From: DASRJW01 sp964567755
Lineage (GTDB): Bacteria > Krumholzibacteriota > Krumholzibacteriia > G020349025
Direction: 5' to 3'
Length of the DNA stretch: 64,000 bases
Assembly: GCA_964567755.1 (NCBI GenBank)
Contig: CAZMNW010000037.1
Location: 1 to 64,000 of the forward strand
Shown here: positions 16,801 through 26,463 of the stretch, piece by piece
Numbering within the stretch: the first letter of the stretch is position 1
How the letters are laid out: each line of letters starts with the position of its first letter
The notes under the pieces: generated by a model
Database searches by the model: none
The model's input: only the letters and a program-made list of their open reading frames with translations
What the model was told of the DNA's origin: nothing
Program-made: the position numbers and the translations under genes

Positions 16801-19545
16801 GTGGGAACCCAAAGATTGATGCGTGCGCCGGCCTCGACCGGCGCGGCCACCGCGTTTACTTCTGCGGCCGTTGCAGATGAGCGGCCTCTCAACCTGGCAG
16901 AGACCAGCGAGGCGTTCGATTCTGCTTCCGCTGCGGTTGGAGACGAGCGTGTCCCCCAGACGAGCGCTGAGGATGCGGAGCTTGTTGCCCCGGCATCGAC
17001 CAGCGCGGGCGCCACATCGACTCCACTTACGGAGGCGCGACCCTTTGCACCTGGTGAAGCCGGGCCTCGAGCGGATGCTGCGGCCGAACCGCGTGCGCCG
17101 GTGTCGATGGTGGCGCCGCCGGTCTTGCCGTCCACGGTGGCCGAAGGCGATCGGCTGCTGCTCGGTCTCGCGGCGGTTGAAGCCGTGGTCGCGCTGCCAA
17201 TCGCTCGCGCGACGGCGGAGGTTCTTGAACGCGAGGCTTGGCGTGCCTTCGGCTATCTCAACCAAGGAGACTTCACCCGCGAACGTCTGCAGCGCCAGCC
17301 GCGCTGGATGCACGAGCAAGGCCGGTTTCACGCGGCGCTCGAGATGCATCCACGACTCAAAGAGGCGGTTTGTGGGGTGGATGGTGGGGAGCCGCTGGGG
17401 CAGGTGGCCTCGGTGCAGATCGGACGCGTGGCAACGGCCGAGACGCTCGCAAGCTGGATCAATCGCGCACGCGCGCTGGCTCTGAACGAGCTGCGCGCGG
17501 CGGTCACTGAGGCTTGCCGAGCACAGGCCGAGAGCGAGGCAGTGGATGCGAGTTCTTCAAACGACCGCTCGCCGGAGGTTCAAGGCATCGAGCATCCGCG
17601 CGCGACCGGCCGATCGATCGCCAAGGAACTGGAAGAGGAAGAGTCCGACGAGAACCGAGTTCTCTTGCGCCGGATCATTCCTCCGGACGTGAAGTTGATC
17701 TTCGACGCCGGGCTCGAGCTGTACCGGAACCTCGAGGGTTGTGAAGCAAGCGCCGCCGGTTTCGTGCAGGCGATCACGGGCGAAGCTTCGAGCTCCGGCA
17801 TCGTGCCGCCGGACGACTTTCGGCCACGGCTCCGGCGTCTTGGAGCATCGAATCGTGGAAGAGCTGCATTCAAGCCACGAGTGAAGCCGCCCGGTCGGGG
17901 CACGGCGCCGTGCGCGCAGGACCTGCGGCGGTTGCGAGCTCTGCAGACGCCGGCGATGCGCCAGGCGAGGCAGCGCCTCGTGGAGTTCGAAGTGCTGCGC
18001 CAGCGGTTGGTGCGTCTCGAGGCCAAGTTCGCGGCCTGGGATGAGGAGAGCAAGAGGGGTGAGGCTGCGAGTATAAAGGTTGCCGTCGACGGTGAAGCCC
18101 ACATCCCAGAGAGTCGGGACGAAGCGGCATCGCCCAATCGCTCGGCGGGGATCCGTGGGTGGACGCTGGGGAAGAAGCCGCTCCCGCGCGTGCGTGTGCG
18201 TGCATTGCGTCGTCTCGTGGGGGTGCTGCAATCGCTCCTCCGTCTCGAAGGCGGCTTTGCGATCGACATGGCGGCGCTGTTGCTCGAGCTGCACGAACAT
18301 CGGGCCTGGGAGGTACTCGGGTATTCGGGGCTGGAGAGCTACGTGGAGAACCGGCTCGGGCTCGGAGGCTCGATGGCTCGCCAGCGTGTGTCGCTCGCCC
18401 GGGATCTGCGGCGGTACCACCGCGTGAGCACAGCTTACGAGGGCCGGGAGATCGGCTTCGTGGCAACCCAGTGGGTGGCTCGGACGCTGCGACCGACGCG
18501 AGGGGAACTGGCGTTGCAAGCGCACTGGGTGCGTCATGCGAAGGAACGGACGGTCAAGCGCTTGCGAGACGAATCGCGCGCTCTCGAGTGCACCCGGCTC
18601 GAGGCCCAGGTGGCAGTGGCCGAGGCGATGACCTGCCGGTTGGGTGTACGGGATTTGGCGAGCGCCAATCAGAAACCATCGATCGGGACGAGTGCCAATC
18701 GAAATCGGTCGACCGAGAGCTCGAAGGGTGATCCATCGGTCAGACGGAAGCCGGGCGGCGGGAAGGCGACAACAAGAAGAGCACGATCGAATGTTCTGAT
18801 CGGGTCGGCGGCTGTGATCGCACGCGCGATGGCGGCAATCGGGAGGCCTATGGATGATGCCGCTTGGTTCGCGTCCCTGCGTCGTGTGCCGGGTGAAACG
18901 CGCCTCCGCGCCATTGCGCTCGGCCAGGGTCTGCTTGGACGCGTGATGCGCAACGGACCACTCACCGAAACCACGCTCTCCATCTACCTGAGCGAGAACG
19001 ATGCGATCGCGTTTCTCGGATGCATGGAACAGGCGCGCAGAATGCTCGCCGTCGGCGCTGAGACAAAACTCCGGCCCGGCGAAGAGTGTCAAACATTCCC
19101 CTCGGTCAAAATCGCGTCCGAGTACGTGAACAGCAAGCAACGCGTTCCCGAGTGGGTGGGACTTCTGGCATTGCTCGAAGAATGGCTGTGGACCCACGAC
19201 GACCCTCGGACCATGCCGGACCGGCCGGGATGGCGCCAGCGTGCGCTCGAGCTTTCGGGGTTTCGCTGCATGGCGCCCGGCTGCACGTCGCGCCGGAATC
19301 TGCAGGTGCACCACATTCATTACCGCGGGCATCAGGGCGGTGACGAGTCGTGGAATGTTCTAGTGCTCTGCGAATTTCATCACCATCAGGGTGAGCACGG
19401 GACCTTGGCGCGTTTCAGAGGCAGAGCGCCGCTCGATGTCCTCTGCCAGCTCGGAGACCAAGGGCTCGGTATGTGGTGGCGGAACGAAAGGAGGTTGGGC
19501 AAAAAGATCGGCGACACATGGACGCCGCATTTCACCAGCAATTGA
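16801..19545 (+). CDS. Large HNH endonuclease with duplicated N-terminal module
   Basis: The C-terminal HNH nuclease (about residues 805-895) shows CMAPGCTSRRNLQVHHIHYR and a later LCEFHHHQGEHG, i.e. Cys pairs and the catalytic His-His. Two related helical modules precede it. One at about 146-240 is REAWRAFGYLN...RERL...RVATAET. One at about 497-595 is RAWEVLGYSGL...NRLGL...YEGREIGFVATQW. They match the GY..... ERLG..S...R pattern found before HNH domains in many large bacterial HNH proteins. The first ~120 residues are Ala/Glu-rich and low-complexity. Start: GTG at 16801, or an in-frame ATG at 16819; the promoter at 16728 supports this region. Such genes are often multicopy and linked to mobile DNA; no partner methylase or transposase is adjacent. 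The substrate is unknown. Confidence 0.8.
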   Translation: MGTQRLMRAPASTGAATAFTSAAVADERPLNLAETSEAFDSASAAVGDERVPQTSAEDAELVAPASTSAGATSTPLTEARPFAPGEAGPRADAAAEPRAPVSMVAPPVLPSTVAEGDRLLLGLAAVEAVVALPIARATAEVLEREAWRAFGYLNQGDFTRERLQRQPRWMHEQGRFHAALEMHPRLKEAVCGVDGGEPLGQVASVQIGRVATAETLASWINRARALALNELRAAVTEACRAQAESEAVDASSSNDRSPEVQGIEHPRATGRSIAKELEEEESDENRVLLRRIIPPDVKLIFDAGLELYRNLEGCEASAAGFVQAITGEASSSGIVPPDDFRPRLRRLGASNRGRAAFKPRVKPPGRGTAPCAQDLRRLRALQTPAMRQARQRLVEFEVLRQRLVRLEAKFAAWDEESKRGEAASIKVAVDGEAHIPESRDEAASPNRSAGIRGWTLGKKPLPRVRVRALRRLVGVLQSLLRLEGGFAIDMAALLLELHEHRAWEVLGYSGLESYVENRLGLGGSMARQRVSLARDLRRYHRVSTAYEGREIGFVATQWVARTLRPTRGELALQAHWVRHAKERTVKRLRDESRALECTRLEAQVAVAEAMTCRLGVRDLASANQKPSIGTSANRNRSTESSKGDPSVRRKPGGGKATTRRARSNVLIGSAAVIARAMAAIGRPMDDAAWFASLRRVPGETRLRAIALGQGLLGRVMRNGPLTETTLSIYLSENDAIAFLGCMEQARRMLAVGAETKLRPGEECQTFPSVKIASEYVNSKQRVPEWVGLLALLEEWLWTHDDPRTMPDRPGWRQRALELSGFRCMAPGCTSRRNLQVHHIHYRGHQGGDESWNVLVLCEFHHHQGEHGTLARFRGRAPLDVLCQLGDQGLGMWWRNERRLGKKIGDTWTPHFTSN

Positions 19546-19617
19546 GATGCTCGCGGACGAAATCTGCTTGTGCCTTGCACAACGGTCTTGAGCGAAGCGT
19601 GCTCGGGGCTCCGGCGA

Positions 19618-22600
19618 TCAGAGTCGGTGCAGCGCGTACTTGCGACGCAGCTGCAACACCTTCGCATCCGGGTCGCAGAGCACGATTTTTGGCTCGAAAT
19701 GGCACTCGATGCGGAAGCGGGCGCTCTGGTTGCCTGCGAGGGTGAGCTCGGTACGAACCTCGCGGTAGTCTTTGGTGACGGGGGCGGCACCCTGTTTCGC
19801 TTGCTCCGGAGTCTGCTTCTCGAAGCGCTCCTCCCCCGTGGTGGCAGCGATCTCGACCAGCGCAGTGCCAGTGCCGGCGTTCTTCACCGTGCCGCTCACG
19901 ATCCAGCGCTCGCCTTCCTGGTGGCGTTTCAAGTCCTCGAACCGGTACTCGGGTACGACGACCTCGAAGAGCCACTGCTTCGTGAAGGTGTCGTAGGCGG
20001 TGGTGTCCGGCGCGAAGGGGCGAAGTTCCTCGACCAGGTCTTCCAAGAGGGCATGGTCTGGATTCGTGACATGGTTGCGGATGAAGTTCTGCAGTCCGGC
20101 CAGGTTGCGGTCACGGCCCATCACGTTTTGCAACATCCAAAAGACCCATCCACCTTTGTCGTAGATCACGGTCTCATCGCCGTCCTTGCTGCCGTCGATC
20201 TTGACGAGCGCGCGTTCGGCGTCGACATTGCGGCGCTCGCCGTAGCGTTCCTCGATGCGTTTGGCGAACTCGATGCGACCCTGCGGGCCGTGGACTTGCT
20301 CGTGCAGCATCAGCGTCGAGAAGTGCGACATGCCCTCGGACAAGATGTCGCCCCCGGGACCTTCACCGGGCGTGAGCAAGTTGCCCCACCACTGGTGTGC
20401 CGCCTCGTGCGCGGTCACCGTGAATGCAGTGCGGGCGCGCGGATCCGACCGGGTCAGGAACCCGATGCTCTCGGAGAACGTGATGTCGGTGGCAAAGCCC
20501 TGCGCGTACGTCGCCAAGTTGGCGAACTCGCTCAGCTTGAGCTCCTTCCAAGGATAGGGATAGAACCACTCCGAGTACCAGTGGCGCGCCGCGTCGAGCG
20601 CCTGGCCCATCTCCTCGATGTTGTACTCGTGGGCGGGATGGTAATAGATGGCAGTGCCTTGGCCACGATGCATAGCCCACTTGCCGGCGACGATGTTGAA
20701 CAGCGCTACCGGATGATCACTTTGCCATTCCACGTGGCGCTGGTCGCCTTCGACGCGATCCTCGATCAAGGTGCCCACCGAGTTGTACGTGTACTCCTTG
20801 GGACCACGCATTCGGATGCGCGTCGTGAAGGGGACACGCACATTGAACCCAGCCTTCACCAGGCCCTTGTAATGGTCGTCCGGGTAGACGCGCGGCTCGT
20901 ATTGATTCTCTTTGCGCTCGACGCCGATGCTGGGGTCGTAGCCCACGATCGGCGCCAGGATGGGCGAGAACCCGGTGAGCACCACTCCAGAAGGCTGGAT
21001 GAACTCAGGGATCCCGCCACCGTTGCGCGTGATGCCGTTGGGCCACTTCGCCTCGTACTCGAACTCGATCCGCAGGCTGTCGCCGCTCCCGAGTGGGGAC
21101 TGCGGCGTGAATACGAACAGGTTGGTGCGGTTTTCCGGCGTGTAGTCCTGCCCCGCCATCTTCCATTTGGCATCGCGGATGTGCGAGGCCAGCGTGAGAG
21201 CCACCTGGCGCATCGGCTGCTCGTCGATGTTGAAGAGCGTGTAGGCTCCGAGCGAACGAATGGCATGGCGATGCGGGTCGAGAGTGAGGTCGAGGTCCAT
21301 GTGTGCGATGGCAGGAATGGGTGCATCCTTCCACGTCGCCAGGTTCTGCTTCCAGTAGTCGCGATCGCGGTTTCGTGCTGGCTTCGATTGGAACCCGTTC
21401 CACACCAGCACGCCGAGATAACAAGCAAGCGCCGCCATCGGCAACGCGTAGGGTAGAAGCCGCGACGAGCGGCGCAACAAACGCTCGGGCGCCAGGCGAT
21501 GCAGGACGCGCGTCGCATCGCTCTCGCGCCGCGCCATCCACTGCACCGTGAGTGCGATGAAGAAGAGTGTGCCCAGCAACGCCAGCACGCGGTTCAGCAC
21601 CAGCGGCCAGCCGTTGGGTTCGAGCAGACCCATGTCGCTCCAGCGCACCGTGCTCCACAGGTCCCAATTCCATACCCAGCTCATCTTGTCGCGGGCTTGC
21701 GCGAGGCCGGTGAGGATGAGGGCGGCCAGCGCCAAGGCGTACGTCGCATAGCGATTGCGGGTCACGGCCATCAACGCCATCACGAAAGACGACCACAGCA
21801 GGAAAGTGGGCACGAGCAGCAGCCCCCACACGATCAAAAACGGGCGCAGCTGCATTCCGACTTTTCCTTGCGCGATCAGGATGGCGGCGCAGCCGAGCCA
21901 CGACGCGAGCAGAATGACGACCGCCACGAAGCAATTCGCGAGAGCTTTTCCAAGCAGAATGGCGCCGCTTCTGACCGGCGTGCTGGCGTAGATCTGGTGC
22001 AGGCCGACGGTGCGCTCGCGGTCGAACGACTCGACCGTGTAGAAAAGGAGCAGGAACACGACGGTGAGTGTGAGCGTGTTGAATGTGATCGATGTGAACA
22101 TCCCAGACGTGACGAGGAGCCGCATGCCCCAGGGCCCGGTGGCGTAATAGCCATTCTGGATCGCCTGCATGAGGATGAGCGGGATGAAGAGGTAGAGGCC
22201 CGGAGCGCTCGCGAGGTTGCGCAGCTCGAAGCGCGCGATCGTACCGGCCTGGTTCAAGAAGCCCTGGACCGTGGGACGCATTTGGAGTGCCGCCAGCGTC
22301 TGCGCTTCGGCCTCGAGCTCGATCATGCCTGCGGTGGTGCCGGCATCCACGGTGCTCGCGAGCGCAGCGGCATCGCGCCGGCGCACGCGCGTCGCGCCGC
22401 GTAAGCTGCGCCCGAAGTGGCGTGCGCTCCAGGCCACGGCCAAGAGCCCGGTCAGCATGAAGGCGGCGCGGCTCAAGAGAAAGCCAGCGTCGTAGGCCAC
22501 GGGCTTGGTATTGTAATAGTCGACACCACGATCCACCTTGAGCAGCGTCTCGTTCAACCAGCGATAGCCGGAGGGCTCGATCCACATGAGCAGCCGGTTG

Positions 22601-23328
22601 ACGCGCAGGTCGAGCCATGGCGGCGACCAGCTCCAAAGAAAGAAGGCAGACACGAGCAGCACTGCGACCGGCAACAGGAACACGAGAATCGGCCGGCGGG
22701 TGCGCTCGCCGAGGCAGAACGTCAACCCAGCCATGAAAATGATCTGCGGTAGCACCATCGTGAGCGCCGGCTTGATGTAGTTCTCAGGCGCAAAGGGACC
22801 GCGGATCTTGTCGGAGTCCTCGTAGGGCAGCAGGTGATAGATGACGATCGAGAGCAGCAGCTGCAGTGCGAGTGCGGCGAGAAATGTGGCCAGGATTCCC
22901 AAGAACTTGCCCCAGACGTACTCGTGCGGGCGCAAGCCAGTCGCGTGCAGCACTTCGGCGACCTTCAGCTCCTCGTCCCGTGGGACGCTCATGCCCGCAG
23001 CAACGGCGACGAAGAACGTGTAGTAGAGGAAGGCAATCAAGCAGAGCGACAGCGCGTTCGAGTGCTCCGAGGTGATGTACGCGCGCTTGCCGCCCACCGT
23101 TTGGTCACCGGTGTCGATGCTCACGGTGCCAGTCGTGAGCCCCCAGGTCGTGAGCCCGAGCAGCAGCACGAGGACGACGAGGAGGGGCCGTCGCACGTGA
23201 AAGGAAAACTCGAGTCTGCCGATGCAGGCGGCGCGGCGGAACGGGCTGTTGCTCCGCGACCCACTGACTGCCGGCGCGGCCGCGAACTCCGGGGCCGCCG
23301 TAGAGTCTGCGTTGCTCGCGACGCTCAT
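19618..23328 (-). CDS. ABC-2 type permease fused to an M1-family metallopeptidase
   Basis: The N-terminal half carries two ABC-2-type permease sets: six hydrophobic segments (about 45-330), a loop, then a second six (about 370-630). The C-terminal half (about 670-1236) is a gluzincin of the M1 aminopeptidase type: HEAAHQWWG at about residue 974 and the downstream Glu in ILSEGMSHF. The usual GAMEN motif is replaced by a YAQGFATDITFSE segment, as in other permease-linked M1 domains. Its start is the ATG at 23328, overlapping the ATPase stop as ATGA, with GGAAGAGG ahead; a longer start at 23394 would overlap the ATPase gene. With the ATPase it should form an ABC transporter whose peptidase domain faces the outside. 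The substrate is unknown. Confidence 0.85.
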   Translation of the reverse strand: MSVASNADSTAAPEFAAAPAVSGSRSNSPFRRAACIGRLEFSFHVRRPLLVVLVLLLGLTTWGLTTGTVSIDTGDQTVGGKRAYITSEHSNALSLCLIAFLYYTFFVAVAAGMSVPRDEELKVAEVLHATGLRPHEYVWGKFLGILATFLAALALQLLLSIVIYHLLPYEDSDKIRGPFAPENYIKPALTMVLPQIIFMAGLTFCLGERTRRPILVFLLPVAVLLVSAFFLWSWSPPWLDLRVNRLLMWIEPSGYRWLNETLLKVDRGVDYYNTKPVAYDAGFLLSRAAFMLTGLLAVAWSARHFGRSLRGATRVRRRDAAALASTVDAGTTAGMIELEAEAQTLAALQMRPTVQGFLNQAGTIARFELRNLASAPGLYLFIPLILMQAIQNGYYATGPWGMRLLVTSGMFTSITFNTLTLTVVFLLLFYTVESFDRERTVGLHQIYASTPVRSGAILLGKALANCFVAVVILLASWLGCAAILIAQGKVGMQLRPFLIVWGLLLVPTFLLWSSFVMALMAVTRNRYATYALALAALILTGLAQARDKMSWVWNWDLWSTVRWSDMGLLEPNGWPLVLNRVLALLGTLFFIALTVQWMARRESDATRVLHRLAPERLLRRSSRLLPYALPMAALACYLGVLVWNGFQSKPARNRDRDYWKQNLATWKDAPIPAIAHMDLDLTLDPHRHAIRSLGAYTLFNIDEQPMRQVALTLASHIRDAKWKMAGQDYTPENRTNLFVFTPQSPLGSGDSLRIEFEYEAKWPNGITRNGGGIPEFIQPSGVVLTGFSPILAPIVGYDPSIGVERKENQYEPRVYPDDHYKGLVKAGFNVRVPFTTRIRMRGPKEYTYNSVGTLIEDRVEGDQRHVEWQSDHPVALFNIVAGKWAMHRGQGTAIYYHPAHEYNIEEMGQALDAARHWYSEWFYPYPWKELKLSEFANLATYAQGFATDITFSESIGFLTRSDPRARTAFTVTAHEAAHQWWGNLLTPGEGPGGDILSEGMSHFSTLMLHEQVHGPQGRIEFAKRIEERYGERRNVDAERALVKIDGSKDGDETVIYDKGGWVFWMLQNVMGRDRNLAGLQNFIRNHVTNPDHALLEDLVEELRPFAPDTTAYDTFTKQWLFEVVVPEYRFEDLKRHQEGERWIVSGTVKNAGTGTALVEIAATTGEERFEKQTPEQAKQGAAPVTKDYREVRTELTLAGNQSARFRIECHFEPKIVLCDPDAKVLQLRRKYALHRL

Positions 23329-24245
23329 CGCGGCGCCGCCTCTTCCATGGCGCGATTGTCGCCGTTGCCGCGCGCGCGGGCATCTTGCATCCACACCATA
23401 TAGACGTCTTCGAGCGTGGCTGGGACCGCTTCGAAGCCCGCCGGTACGTCACCAGGAGTGGCACGAATACGCACGCGACTGCGGCCTTCCACCAAAATTG
23501 CTTGCGTGACCTGGCGGGTGCGACGCAGCTCGCGCAGCTCGGTGTCGTTGACCGAACCTTCGAAGATGGCACCGTGCAGCGCCGCCCGTGCCGCGGTTGG
23601 TGTGGTGGATGCGACCAGCCGCCCGTCGCGGATGGCGGCGAAGCGCGGGCAGAGCACGGCCACATCTTCCACGATGTGCGTCGAGAGCACGACGGTGCGG
23701 TCTTGGGCGAGCTCGGTGAGCAGGCGGTAGAAGCGCAAGCGCTCCTCGGGGTCGAGTCCGGCCGTCGGCTCGTCGACGATGAGCAGCGCCGGATTGCCAG
23801 CGATCGCCTGGGCGATGCCGAGACGTTGTCGCATGCCGCCCGAGTAGCTCTTCACCTTGCGTTTGGCGGCGAAGGCCAGGTTGACGCGGTCGAGCAGCTC
23901 GCGCGTGAGATGCTTGAGCCCCAGCGGCGCCGTGATGCCCTTCAGGCGCAACAGGTACTCCAGCATGGCTTCTCCCGAGAGGTGCGGGTAGAAGCCGAAG
24001 TCCTGCGGCAAGTATCCGAGTCGCGACCAGACGCGTTCCGGCGCGGACAAGATGTCTTCGCCATCCCAGCGCACCGTTCCGGACGTCGGTTCCAGGAGTC
24101 CGGCCAGGATGCGCATGAAGGTCGATTTGCCGGCTCCGTTCGGTCCGAGGAGGCCGAACATGCCGACCGGGATGTCCACATCGATGCCCTGCAAGGCCGC
24201 CACCGGCCCCGGGTAGATCTTCACCAGACTGCGGATCTCGAGCAT
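23325..24245 (-). CDS. ABC transporter ATP-binding protein
   Basis: The 306-residue protein has Walker A GPNGAGKS (34-41), a Q-loop at LPQDFGF, signature YSGGMRQR (134-141), Walker B LLIVDEP (154-160) and the H-loop STH. Residues 215-290 form an extra C-terminal domain typical of ABC-2 export ATPases. GGAGG lies close upstream of the ATG. It is translationally coupled (4-bp overlap) to the permease/M1 fusion, its obvious partner. It is transcribed divergently from the lipoprotein at 24357, with 111 bp between the starts. Confidence 0.93.
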   Translation of the reverse strand: MLEIRSLVKIYPGPVAALQGIDVDIPVGMFGLLGPNGAGKSTFMRILAGLLEPTSGTVRWDGEDILSAPERVWSRLGYLPQDFGFYPHLSGEAMLEYLLRLKGITAPLGLKHLTRELLDRVNLAFAAKRKVKSYSGGMRQRLGIAQAIAGNPALLIVDEPTAGLDPEERLRFYRLLTELAQDRTVVLSTHIVEDVAVLCPRFAAIRDGRLVASTTPTAARAALHGAIFEGSVNDTELRELRRTRQVTQAILVEGRSRVRIRATPGDVPAGFEAVPATLEDVYMVWMQDARARGNGDNRAMEEAAPR

Positions 24246-24356
24246 GGAAAAAAGCCTCCAGGAGAGTGCTGACGAAACAACGTATCCAAGGACGTGGAGG
24301 TTTCATCCCGGTTGCGCCGATATGATCGGTCGCGCATTTTTCCAGGAGAACCCAAC

Positions 24357-25676
24357 GTGAAACCCCAGGGCCGAATCATCGCGATCGCGAGCCTCGCTCT
24401 CGCCCTCGCGGGCTGTTTCCAATCGGAGATTCCGACTGCTCCCTCGACGCCGGACGTCGAATCGCCGTCGACGACATCGAATGTCATCACGTCGCCTGCA
24501 TCCGAAATGGTGAACGGCTACCTCGTGACCTTCGGCGGGCGCGTCGTGGTCAATCGCAAAACCACGTTCTTCTACACAGTGGCAGGAACGGGAGCGGCGT
24601 CGAATCTCGACCGTTTCGTCATTCAGATCCCCCCGTGCGCGACGGGGTTGATCGGCGCCAAGCCGGTCGGGGGTCATCTCGCATTGGACCCGAGCAGTGG
24701 CATCTTCGGCATGAAATGGGATCTCCCGCTGGGGTCGACCGAGACGCGCCAATACTCCATCACCTTCTCCGGGGACATTCCTCTGGGCATGGTGAAAGTC
24801 GCTGTGCGTCATGACGGCATTCCGGGTGTCGCTCTGCTCCCCGGCCCATGCCAAGGGTCGTTCCTGATCTCCGGCACTGTTTTCGTCGACACCGATGCGA
24901 GTGGCGTCCAGAACCCCACGACCGAAGCAGGAATCGCGGATGTCACCGTCGAGGTCGTCGCTGGCTCCGGAACGCTCATTGCCATGACCGACGCGAATGG
25001 TCATTACCAGTTCACACTTCTATCCGGCACCTACTCCGTCCGGATTCCGTCGTCGACCGCTGCAGTCGATTTCAATGAGCAGCTCGCGGCCTCGTTCACT
25101 GCCACTGGGCCTCTAACGAGGAGCGTCAGCATCGGTCCCGATGCGACGGGCAACGATTTCGGCTTCAATCCGAAGGGGGCCGAGATCGCCGCTGACATCG
25201 AGAACGGCAACCTGCCGACGACCGGAAAGGACGAGGCCTACTGGGCAAGAGTTCTGTTCGAGGTCAAGAAGGGTAGGACGCTGGACGGGTATGACGCGGC
25301 GACCATCCTCGGATTCCTCGCCCAAATCGAAGGCCGTTTCTTCTCAGATCCGTACCAGTTCACCGACGGGCTCGAGCTGCACGAAGCCTACTTGATCCTG
25401 ATCGGCTCGCCGACGGCGCTGGTGGACAAACTGTTTCAGACCTTGTTCGTCACCGAGCTCAACGACGTGGCTGGCCTCGGACTGACCGATGAAGCCTCGC
25501 TGCAAGGAGTCCTGATCTCGTGGGGCGAGTCGCTGATCATCGAAGCATGGCCAGAAATGTTGACCTTCAAGGAGCCTACGACTACGGCCCGTCCGGGGAT
25601 CGAAACCGACATCCAGACGGCCTTGACGGTGTTCAACAATCTCAACCAACGGGGCGGTGGCGACATCCCCGACTAA
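24357..25676 (+). CDS. Lipoprotein with SdrD/CNA-B-like beta domain
   Basis: The GTG start at 24357 follows CAGGAG. It gives a signal peptide with lipobox LALAGC, Cys at about residue 20. Residues about 175-250 form a prealbumin/SdrD-B-like domain: SGTVFVDTDASGVQNPTTEA, then a DANGHYQF motif and a GTYSVRIP strand. The C-terminal ~150 residues are helical and unrecognised. The protein is likely attached to the outer membrane or periplasmic. A strong terminator (25731-25762) follows. An upstream ATG at 24294 would spoil the signal peptide, so it was not used. Confidence 0.75.
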   Translation: MKPQGRIIAIASLALALAGCFQSEIPTAPSTPDVESPSTTSNVITSPASEMVNGYLVTFGGRVVVNRKTTFFYTVAGTGAASNLDRFVIQIPPCATGLIGAKPVGGHLALDPSSGIFGMKWDLPLGSTETRQYSITFSGDIPLGMVKVAVRHDGIPGVALLPGPCQGSFLISGTVFVDTDASGVQNPTTEAGIADVTVEVVAGSGTLIAMTDANGHYQFTLLSGTYSVRIPSSTAAVDFNEQLAASFTATGPLTRSVSIGPDATGNDFGFNPKGAEIAADIENGNLPTTGKDEAYWARVLFEVKKGRTLDGYDAATILGFLAQIEGRFFSDPYQFTDGLELHEAYLILIGSPTALVDKLFQTLFVTELNDVAGLGLTDEASLQGVLISWGESLIIEAWPEMLTFKEPTTTARPGIETDIQTALTVFNNLNQRGGGDIPD

Positions 25677-25730
25677 GTTGAAGCGCCGAGTTCGCTCGGG
25701 GACACGGGTCCTGAGGCGCGGATCAACGAC

Positions 25731-25771
25731 AGAGGGGGCGGTTCCTGTGAGCCGCCTCTTCTTTTCTTTTT
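25731..25771 (+). terminator. Rho-independent terminator
   Basis: A 14-bp stem with three G-T wobbles (25731-25744 with 25749-25762) and a 4-nt loop is followed by a T-rich tail to 25771. It ends the lipoprotein transcript and separates it from the STAS gene, whose start lies 105 bp beyond the tail. Confidence 0.85.
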
Positions 25772-25875
25772 CGATCGACGGAGATCCTGTTGACCCCGGG
25801 AATCCGCAGCAGCCGTACGAAACGCTTGGCGTACCCTGCTATGATGGCGGCTCGGGATCGAACCGGGGAGAGACG

Positions 25876-26232
25876 ATGAGCCTGCAAGTCGAACGACTGG
25901 GCGACGTGGCCGTGGTCGTGCCCGAGGGGATGCTCAAGGGCGGCAAGGAGACGGACGAGCTCAAGGAAGTCCTGCGCAAGCTCATCGACGATCGCCACAA
26001 GAAAATCTTGCTCGACCTGGCGAAGACCACGTACATGACGAGCGCGCCGATCGGTCTCGTCGCGGCAATCCACGCCAGCGCGGGGAGCAGCCACGTCCAC
26101 TTCTTCGTCTGCAACGTCAATGAGCGCATTCAGAAAGTCTGGGCCAGCATCCTCAAGCTGTTGAAACCAGCGCTCGAATTGCACCAAACCCGCGAGGATG
26201 CGCTCCGAGCATTGGCCAATTTGGATCGATGA
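25876..26232 (+). CDS. STAS-domain protein (anti-sigma factor antagonist-like)
   Basis: The 118-residue single-domain protein has the STAS pattern: VERLGDVAVVVPEGMLKGG, a central LLDLAKTTYMTSAPIG where Ser/Thr would be phosphorylated in SpoIIAA-like proteins, and a C-terminal helix. GGGGAGAG lies 3 nt before the ATG. The frame is open further upstream (25657), but that region contains the terminator, so the short start is right. No kinase or sigma factor is adjacent, although an ECF sigma gene lies 670 bp downstream. Confidence 0.8.
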   Translation: MSLQVERLGDVAVVVPEGMLKGGKETDELKEVLRKLIDDRHKKILLDLAKTTYMTSAPIGLVAAIHASAGSSHVHFFVCNVNERIQKVWASILKLLKPALELHQTREDALRALANLDR

Positions 26233-26463
26233 AGGCCCCGCGCATTCGCCCGCCTGTGCCTCCACGTCGCCGAGACTCGGGCTGGCCACCCAATCCGCAT
26301 CTTCCGGGTCGGTAGAGTCACACCAAGTACGCCCACTTCGTATGAGGAGTAGAAGCCACGGGCGAGTGCTCCGCTGGGATCGAGCGCGGTGGCGCCAGCC
26401 AGCAGAGTTTCTGCGCCGATGGCATGGAACCGCGAAAACTTACACTCGACGAAGGAGATCTCC

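Noticed and set aside
19570..21456. Long plus-strand open frame (628 codons)
   Set aside because: It is antisense to the well-supported M1 peptidase region, has no domain and has Arg/Val/Glu-rich shadow composition.
24294..24356. Longer N-terminus for the lipoprotein
   Set aside because: It would put 21 basic residues before the lipoprotein signal; the GTG at 24357 has the better ribosome site.
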